A stretch of DNA of 64,000 nt from assembly GCF_009498035.1 (NCBI RefSeq), contig NZ_CP034550.1, positions 9,858,001 through 9,922,000 on the forward strand, written 5' to 3'. The notes beneath the pieces are model-generated. The model had not been told where the DNA came from. It searched no databases and worked only from the letters and a program-made list of their open reading frames with translations. Origin of the DNA: Saccharothrix syringae. Lineage in GTDB: Bacteria > Actinomycetota > Actinomycetes > Mycobacteriales > Pseudonocardiaceae. This document shows positions 58,849-64,000 of the stretch, one piece after another. Position numbers and translations under genes: made by a program. The first letter of the stretch is position 1; each line of letters begins with the position of its first letter.

Positions 58849-59277
58849 ATGTACATCGCCGAAACCGGGGATGGGCAAGCCCCGTCGCCGCAGAAGGTCG
58901 CGACCGCCGCCGCGCAGGTCGTGGCCCTCCAGGAGACCGTGAACTCGGGCCGGGTCTCCCTCGACCCCGCCACCGGCGAGGAGCTGCGCAGGATGCTCCT
59001 GGAGCAGATCGACCAGGTCGACTCGTGGCTGGAGCGGGCCGGCCGGCTGGCGCGCCCCGCCCCGCTGGGCGCCAACCCGGTCGGCGACCGGATGGCCCAC
59101 AAGTTCGAGACCCGCGCCGACGGCGACCCGCGGTCGTTCGTGGCCGTGATGAGCGCCTACCGCGAGGTCCTGCAGCAGACGCACGACTCGGTGCGCAGCG
59201 CGATCCGCAACTTCACCGCGGCCGACGACGAGCACCGCCTCGCGATGGCCAGGATCAACGGCACGACCGAGAGCTGA
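58849..59277 (+). CDS. ESX-associated WXG100-like small helical protein
   Basis: A 142-residue protein with an ATG at 58849. It is all helical: VATAAAQVVALQETVNSGRV, LRRMLLEQIDQVDSWLERAG and FVAVMSAYREVLQQTHDSVR. The last helix FTAADDEHRLAMARING is typical of PE/ESX-partner proteins in Pseudonocardiales, which pair with PPE proteins for type VII secretion. No signal peptide, no WXG motif itself. It lies 10 bp upstream of the PPE-like gene and is probably its heterodimer partner. The AfsR-like gene is divergent. Confidence 0.7.
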   Translation: MYIAETGDGQAPSPQKVATAAAQVVALQETVNSGRVSLDPATGEELRRMLLEQIDQVDSWLERAGRLARPAPLGANPVGDRMAHKFETRADGDPRSFVAVMSAYREVLQQTHDSVRSAIRNFTAADDEHRLAMARINGTTES

Positions 59278-59287
59278 GGCACCGGCG

Positions 59288-60919
59288 ATGAAGCGACTCG
59301 AAACCGACATCGTCCTGACCGACGAGCAGAACTGGGCGTCCCGGTCCCACCGCGAGCTGTACGAGGCGGTGCACAACAACAACGACCCCGGCCAGACCGG
59401 GGAGATCGGCGCGGAGTGGGGTCAGTTCGGCACCGAGCTGACCGAGGCCGCCCGGCTGATCAACGAGCGGGTGGCGCTCAGCGAGGCCGGCTGGACCGGC
59501 GAGTCCGCCGACGCCGCGCGCACCGCGATCAAGATGCTGGCCACCTGGGTCACCGACACCGCGGCCACCGCCGTCGAGGTGGGCAAGCGGGTGCAGGACC
59601 AGAGCCAGATCATGGAGAACGCGCGGGCCAGCATGCCCGAGCCGGTCGAGTTCAACTGGGACCAGGCGGCCGGGACGTTCACCGCCGGCGGCATCTCCGG
59701 CCTGGCGAGCTCGGCGGCCGACGTGCAGGCGGCCAACGAGCAGGCGCGGGCGCTGCACGAGCACGCCGTGACGGTCATGAGCACGATGGAGCGGGAGTCG
59801 CGCGCGGTCGACCAGACCACGCCGCTGTTCGAGCCGCCGTTCAACCCGGTGACCGGGCGGACCGAGGAGCCGCGGGTCATGGCGATGCGGGCGGTCGAGG
59901 GCACCACGCTGGCCTCGGCGGCGACCGTGCTCGCCCGGCCCGTCGGGCAGGACGCGGGCGCGCCGTCCGGGTACCAGCAGGCGCAGGCCCAGGCGGTCGT
60001 GAGCCGGGAGCAGGCCGCCTACGCGCCGACCGCGCAGCAGCCCGGGACGTACACGTCGTCGTCCGCGCCGCAGGCGTACACCGCGTCCACGCCCTCCTAC
60101 CAGGCGCCGCAGTCGTACCAGTCGTACCAGGCGCCCCAGTCGTACCAGGCGCCGCAGCAGCCGGCCTACCGACCGGAGGGCACGACGGCGGCCGCCGCGG
60201 CGGCGCAGGTGCCGGTGGCCAACCCGTACACGCCGTCGAACACCCACTCGTCGGGCTACACGCCGCCGAACTACGGCGCGACCGGCTACACGCCGCCCGG
60301 TGGCAACGGGTACACGCCGTCCGGCGGCTACGTGCCGCCGTACCAGCCGGCCGACCCGAACGCGAAGCCCCGCCAGGGTGGCGGCACGCTGCCGCCCGGG
60401 GTCAAGCCGCCCGCCTACGTCCCGGCCGGCAGCCCCGGCACGCCGCCCGTGCACGGCCTGCCCGGCGCACCCGGCACGTCCGGTCGCGCGCCCGGGATGC
60501 CCGGCGGGTTCGGCGGCGGCGCGGGCGGGTTCGGCGGCGGTGGCGGCGGTGGCTTCGGCGGCGGCGGGTTCGGGCCGACCGGCTCGGCGGGCGGGTTCGG
60601 CCCGACGGGCTCCGGTGGCGCGGGCGGTGCGGGTGGCGCGCTCAGCGCCGGCGGTTCGACGGCCGCGACCGCGCCGAGCGGCCCGCGCGGCCCCGTGCCC
60701 GGTGGGTTCGGCCCCGGTGCCGCGGGCGCCGCGTCGTCCCCGATGGCCGGTGGCGCGCCGATGGGTGGCGGCGGTCACGGCGGCCAGGGCGAGGAGGACA
60801 AGGAGCACCGGTCCGCGGCCTACCTCAAGGGCGAGGACATCTTCGAGGTGCCCGGCGGCGACCTGCCGCCGTCGGTGATCGGCGGGGCCAAGCCGCGCCG
60901 GAAGGGCGACCAGTCGTGA
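59288..60919 (+). CDS. PPE/WXG100-type ESX substrate with Tyr/Pro/Gln-rich and Gly-rich tails
   Basis: A 543-residue protein with an ATG at 59288. The N-terminal helical domain is at 1-180 (NWASRSHRELYEAVHNNNDP, GWTGESADAARTAIKMLATW with the WxG turn near residue 67, AADVQAANEQARALHEHAVT). It is followed by low-complexity repeats: SYQAPQ units about 275-300, YTPP units about 315-345, and a Gly/Phe-rich region about 395-500 (FGGGGGGGFGGGGFGP). The C-terminal PPSVIGGAKPRRKGDQS is a conserved end in this family. It is probably secreted by an ESX apparatus encoded elsewhere. The stop overlaps the EspG start (GTGA). Confidence 0.85.
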   Translation: MKRLETDIVLTDEQNWASRSHRELYEAVHNNNDPGQTGEIGAEWGQFGTELTEAARLINERVALSEAGWTGESADAARTAIKMLATWVTDTAATAVEVGKRVQDQSQIMENARASMPEPVEFNWDQAAGTFTAGGISGLASSAADVQAANEQARALHEHAVTVMSTMERESRAVDQTTPLFEPPFNPVTGRTEEPRVMAMRAVEGTTLASAATVLARPVGQDAGAPSGYQQAQAQAVVSREQAAYAPTAQQPGTYTSSSAPQAYTASTPSYQAPQSYQSYQAPQSYQAPQQPAYRPEGTTAAAAAAQVPVANPYTPSNTHSSGYTPPNYGATGYTPPGGNGYTPSGGYVPPYQPADPNAKPRQGGGTLPPGVKPPAYVPAGSPGTPPVHGLPGAPGTSGRAPGMPGGFGGGAGGFGGGGGGGFGGGGFGPTGSAGGFGPTGSGGAGGAGGALSAGGSTAATAPSGPRGPVPGGFGPGAAGAASSPMAGGAPMGGGGHGGQGEEDKEHRSAAYLKGEDIFEVPGGDLPPSVIGGAKPRRKGDQS

Positions 60920-61677
60920 TCGAGCCGGAGTTCCTGCTGACGCCGCAGCAGCTGGACGTGCTGTGGTCCGGCCTCGACCTCGGGCGGCTGCCGTACCCGC
61001 TGGACGTGCCGAGCCTCGGGAGCACCGAGGAGGAGCGCCGGCAGCTGCGGGAGCGGGTGCTGGCCGAGTACGGCGAGCCCGACCCGCGGCTGGTCGAGCT
61101 GCTGCGGCTGCTGGCGGAGCACGAGGTCGCCGTGGACGCGGTGGCGCACGTGGAGCGGGCCGTGCGGGCGGTCGCGGTGTCCGACGGCGTGCGGGGCGCG
61201 ATGGCGGTGATCGACCGGGGCGCGGTCGGCGTGCTGGGCATCCGGCCGACGGCGCTGGCGCGGTCGATCGTGGAGGTGCTGCCGGAGGGGTCCGCCGGGC
61301 CCGGCAGCGCCCTGTCGCTGCGGCTGGAAGCGCTCAACGCGGCCGTGGCGATGCAGGAGGAGCAGGAGGAGGACGAGGACGACCCGTGGGGCGGCGGCGA
61401 GCTGGACGAGCGGGCCGCGCTGCAGAAGGCGGGCCTGTCGCGCGAGGACGCCGCGGCGGTCAGCGAGCTGGCCGCCAACCGGGTCGCGGGCGGCCAGTTC
61501 GGCGTCACCGTGGGCGGCGGGTTCCGGCGGACGCGGGCGGACACGCTGGTCACCTGGTTCGACACGCCCCAGGGCCGGTACCTGATGGTGCGCGAGGACG
61601 GGTGGCTCAGCCTCGCCCCGACTGACAACGACCGCATCGCGAACCGGATCGCCTCGGTGCTGTCCGCGGTGGCCTGA
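60916..61677 (+). CDS. EspG-family ESX secretion chaperone
   Basis: A 253-residue protein starting at the GTG inside the previous stop. LLTPQQLDVLWSGLDLGRLP, YPLDVPSLGSTEEERRQLRE, SVSELAANRVAGGQFGV-like VSELAANRVAGGQFGVTVGG and TWFDTPQGRYLMVREDGWLS, with LAPTDNDRIANRIASVL, follow the EspG pattern (cytosolic chaperone that keeps PE-PPE pairs soluble and delivers them to the ESX ATPase). Translational coupling to the PPE-like gene supports the pairing. An acidic stretch (QEEQEEDEDDPWGGG) is an odd insertion near residue 155. No ESX core genes (eccB-E, mycP) are in the window. Confidence 0.88.
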   Translation: MIEPEFLLTPQQLDVLWSGLDLGRLPYPLDVPSLGSTEEERRQLRERVLAEYGEPDPRLVELLRLLAEHEVAVDAVAHVERAVRAVAVSDGVRGAMAVIDRGAVGVLGIRPTALARSIVEVLPEGSAGPGSALSLRLEALNAAVAMQEEQEEDEDDPWGGGELDERAALQKAGLSREDAAAVSELAANRVAGGQFGVTVGGGFRRTRADTLVTWFDTPQGRYLMVREDGWLSLAPTDNDRIANRIASVLSAVA

Positions 61678-61801
61678 ACGTGGAACTCGGGGGTCCCGGA
61701 GGTTCGACACGACGGTCCTGAGCGTTCGACTCGCGGTGTCTCAGTGGAGGACACGCGGTGCCGGAGTGGAGGACACGCGGGGGTTGGGTGGTGGACGCGC
61801 G
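61676..61801 (-). repeat. 22-bp modular repeat array C
   Basis: Read on the minus strand from 61801 there are six successive 22-bp modules: CGCGCGTC-CACCACCCAACCCC; CGCGTGTC-CTCCACTCCGGCAC; CGCGTGTC-CTCCACTGAGACAC; CGCGAGTC-GAACGCTCAGGACC; GTCGTGTC-GAACCTCCGGGACC; and CCCGAGTT-CCACGTTC. The last four match array A in order at 74 of 82 positions. The array begins at the stop codon of the EspG gene (overlapping it by 2 bp). Confidence 0.8.
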
Positions 61802-61825
61802 CCGGGTGGGTTTCCACCCGGCGCG
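61798..61825 (+). terminator. Hairpin terminator after the ESX accessory genes
   Basis: CGCGCCGGGTGG (61798-61809) and its complement (61814-61825), a 12-bp perfect stem with a GTTT loop, followed by TCGTGCGTTTGG. It overlaps the end of repeat array C. Confidence 0.7.
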
Positions 61826-62167
61826 TCGTGCGTTTGGGGGTCGTGACCCCTGAATTAGGCGGCGGGTGGCGGGGAAATCACCTTTGTGCGCGATTGTGGT
61901 GGTCGGCGCGCATGTGTGTGCAGGACGGCGGCGGCGCGGGGCCGGGTGGGGCGGTCGGGGCTGGCGGCGGGGGTCGGGGGCGGGGCGGCGGTGATCGTCT
62001 TGCGCCCTCCCCGAGGGTGACCACTAAGCTGAATCGCGCCCCAAGGTCCACCCTTGCACCATTCGAGTGACAAAAGGCCGGAAATGCGCACGTCGACGTA
62101 TCGCGGTGATCCCGTCGCGCGATACGCCGGCGACGGTTGGCCCTCGACGATTGGCCCGCAGAGCTGA
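61826..62167. other. Intergenic region upstream of the GGDEF/EAL gene
   Basis: About 340 bp without a supported gene. It includes a G-rich tract (about 61930-61990) and then lower-GC DNA. I see no clear operator or ribosome-binding site just before the ATG at 62168. Confidence 0.5.
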
Positions 62168-64000
62168 ATGAAGATGGTCGAACAGGCAGGCGCGCCGCGG
62201 CCGGGTGAGGAGCCCGGGGACAGCCGGGGCCAGTTCGCGCACCGGTGGGCCGCCGCGATCGGCTCGACCGCGGTGTCGGTCCTGCCGCGCCCGCGCCTGG
62301 AAGCCCTGCTGGCCTCGTTCACCACCGACCTGCACACCGCGCTGCGCCACGACGGCCCCACCAGCACCGTGCAGCGCGTGGGCCGCGCGATGGTCGAGCA
62401 CGGCCTGGTCTCCGCCCTCACGCTGGAGCGCACGCTCGCGTTCCTCGGCGACCACGTCCTGGAGCACTTCAACCTGCCCGTCGAGCGGACCAAGCGGCTG
62501 ATGAGCGTGCTCGGCGCGCTCGCCGCGGGCTTCGCCGACGGCCTGCGGGTGCGCACCCTCGACCAGCAGGAGCAGACCCAGACCCGCGTGCTGCGGCTCA
62601 CCCGGTCGGCCGAGCTGGCGCTGCGGGCCAGCGAGGCCAAGTTCCGCGCGGTGTTCCGCACCTCGCCCGCGGCCATCGCGGTCACCGCCCTCGACGGCGT
62701 GCTGCTCGACTGCAACGACGCCATGCTGGCGATGCTCGGCCGCCCCGCCGAGGAGCTGGTCGGCGCGAGCGGCCGCGAGCTGGTGCACCCCGGCGACCAG
62801 GCGGCGCTGACCCGGCTGGCCGAGCGGCTGACCGCGGACGAGCACGACCACGTGCGCGCGGAGCTGCGGCTGATGGGCGGCGACGGCGAGCCGGTGGCCG
62901 CGCTGGTGGCGGTGGCGCTGGTGCGCGACGACTCCGGCGCGCCCGCCTACTACGTGGCCGTGCTGGAGAGCCTGGACGAGGTGCGCGCCCTCCAGAGCCA
63001 GCTCGTGCGGCAGAGCCTGAACGACGTCCGCACCGGCCTGGCCAACCGCGCGCAGTTCGTCGGCTGGCTGGAGAACGCCGTCGGCAGCCGGGGACCGGCG
63101 ACGCTCGCGCTGGTCGTGTTCGACCTCGACGGGTTCCGGGTGGTCAACGACGCGTTCGGGCACGAGGTCGGCGACCGGGTGCTCGCCGCCGTGGCCGGGC
63201 ACCTGCGGTCGGTGTTCGGCGACGTCGGGCAGCTCGCCCGGACCGGCGCCGACGAGTTCGCCGTGCTGATCCGCGACCCGGTCGACGTGCCGACCGTGGT
63301 GGCGCTGGTCGAGGAGGCCCTGGACCTGCTGGCCGAACCGGTGTGGGTCGGCGAGGACGGCGTCGGCGTGTCCGCCAGCGTCGGCGTGGTGGTGCGGGGC
63401 GCGCGCGGCGGGGACGCGGCGGACCTGCTGCGGTGCGTCGACCTGACGGTGCGGTGGGCCAAGGAGGACGGCAAGGCCCAGTGGGCCCTGTACGACCCCG
63501 AGCGCGACCGGCGCCAGCGGACCCCGCTGCGGCTCGCCGCGTCCGTCGCCGGAGGGCTGGAGCAGGGCGACTTCCGGGTGGACTACGAACCCGTGTACTC
63601 GCCGGTGGACCGGTCGCTGGTGGCCCTGGAGGCGCGGCTGCGCTGGGACCACCCGGAGGAGGGCCTGGTCGACCCGCTGGAGCTGGAGTCGCTGGTCGCG
63701 AGCACCGGCATGGCCGCGCGGCTCGGCGCGTGGGCCCTGGAGCAGGCGTGCCACGACGCGGCGCGCTGGCACGCGGAGTTCGGCGCGGCGGCGCCCGTGC
63801 TGACCATGGACCTGACCGCCCGGCAGTGCCAGGAGCCGGAGCTGGTGGCCGAGGTCCGCCGGGTGCTGCGGGAGAGCGGCCTGCCCGCGTCCGGGCTGAA
63901 GCTGGAGGTCGACCAGCGGATGCTCGGCCTGGTCAGCGACGAGCAGCTGGAGGAGCTGTCCATCCTCACCGAGCACGGCGTGGACCTGGTGCTCGACCGC
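62168..64000 (+). CDS. PAS-GGDEF-EAL protein with altered catalytic motifs (partial)
   Basis: About 611 residues are visible from the ATG at 62168 before the window ends. Residues about 1-155 are a helical N-terminal domain (FAHRWAAAIGSTAVSVLPRP, FTTDLHTALRHDGPTSTVQR) found in actinobacterial diguanylate cyclase-like proteins. PAS at about 158-280 (FRAVFRTSPAAIAVTALDGV). GGDEF domain at about 285-445 (DVRTGLANRAQFVGWLENAV, LVVFDLDGFRVVNDAFGHEV), but the active loop is RTGADEF instead of RxGGDEF. The EAL domain begins near 460: FRVDYEPVYSPVDRSLVALE then EARLRW where EALxRW is usual. One or both activities may be lost. The C-terminus is missing. Confidence 0.88.
   Translation, partial: MKMVEQAGAPRPGEEPGDSRGQFAHRWAAAIGSTAVSVLPRPRLEALLASFTTDLHTALRHDGPTSTVQRVGRAMVEHGLVSALTLERTLAFLGDHVLEHFNLPVERTKRLMSVLGALAAGFADGLRVRTLDQQEQTQTRVLRLTRSAELALRASEAKFRAVFRTSPAAIAVTALDGVLLDCNDAMLAMLGRPAEELVGASGRELVHPGDQAALTRLAERLTADEHDHVRAELRLMGGDGEPVAALVAVALVRDDSGAPAYYVAVLESLDEVRALQSQLVRQSLNDVRTGLANRAQFVGWLENAVGSRGPATLALVVFDLDGFRVVNDAFGHEVGDRVLAAVAGHLRSVFGDVGQLARTGADEFAVLIRDPVDVPTVVALVEEALDLLAEPVWVGEDGVGVSASVGVVVRGARGGDAADLLRCVDLTVRWAKEDGKAQWALYDPERDRRQRTPLRLAASVAGGLEQGDFRVDYEPVYSPVDRSLVALEARLRWDHPEEGLVDPLELESLVASTGMAARLGAWALEQACHDAARWHAEFGAAAPVLTMDLTARQCQEPELVAEVRRVLRESGLPASGLKLEVDQRMLGLVSDEQLEELSILTEHGVDLVLDR

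Noticed and set aside
55971..61677. Secondary-metabolite gene cluster around the AfsR-like regulator.
   Set aside because: No polyketide, peptide or terpene synthase or tailoring set is present; the neighbours are ESX accessory genes.

Overview
The window is 64 kb of very high-GC DNA with near-saturated G/C third codon positions, many GTG starts, many leaderless-looking promoters, ESX-type (WXG/PPE/EspG) genes, AfsR-like and STAND regulators and DasR-type operators. This fits a filamentous actinomycete of the Pseudonocardiales, probably near Saccharothrix, Actinosynnema or Lentzea. That placement is inferred from gene content; no rRNA or tRNA gene is visible.

Layout. 1-3218: a minus-strand operon with a TetR regulator, a sarcosine/N-methyltryptophan oxidase-like flavoenzyme and two LLM flavin monooxygenases, the last cut by the window edge. 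3303-7281: a set of small genes around an ECF42-type sigma factor. Its DGPF partner and a DoxX gene share an identically spaced promoter-like motif, and the sigma start codon sits inside a 17-bp inverted repeat. 7290-13986: an ATC-hydrolase-family protein, two MFS transporters (one with an in-frame TGA near its start), a divergent AraC/NmrA pair and a PepSY membrane protein. 14034-22616: a GT-B-like protein facing a STAND NTPase, a secreted alginate-lyase-family protein with a DasR-like site, a membrane P-loop ATPase, a P450-like/PEP-mutase fusion and an ArsR protein. 22613-29370: a PP2C phosphatase, a divergent ROK regulator/oxidoreductase locus, a secreted serine hydrolase, and a CBM2-GH18 chitinase with two DasR-like sites.

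29468-41491 is the most disturbed part. It holds an IS5-like element inserted in a repeat array, a dTDP-glucose dehydratase remnant with several internal deletions, duplicated M14 carboxypeptidases, GC-rich tandem repeats, a RecD2 helicase, five copies of an 18-bp repeat, and a GAF-domain gene between two IS630 remnants. 41548-49408: a two-component system, a DUF4173 membrane protein, an alpha/beta hydrolase with a divergent TetR gene and its likely operator, an MscS channel, and a small lipoprotein resembling a subtilase propeptide. 49449-64000: a large secreted S8 protease, an FAD dehydrogenase, an AfsR-like regulator divergent from a three-gene ESX accessory cluster, and the start of a PAS-GGDEF-EAL protein with altered motifs.

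The most unusual signal is a family of 22-bp modular repeats in gene-end intergenic regions (about 29468-30522, 55759-55962 and 61676-61801). The modules share their flanks but differ in a short central word. One array is nearly palindromic at the scale of the whole array, and the IS5-like element landed inside one module, leaving a 3-bp duplication.
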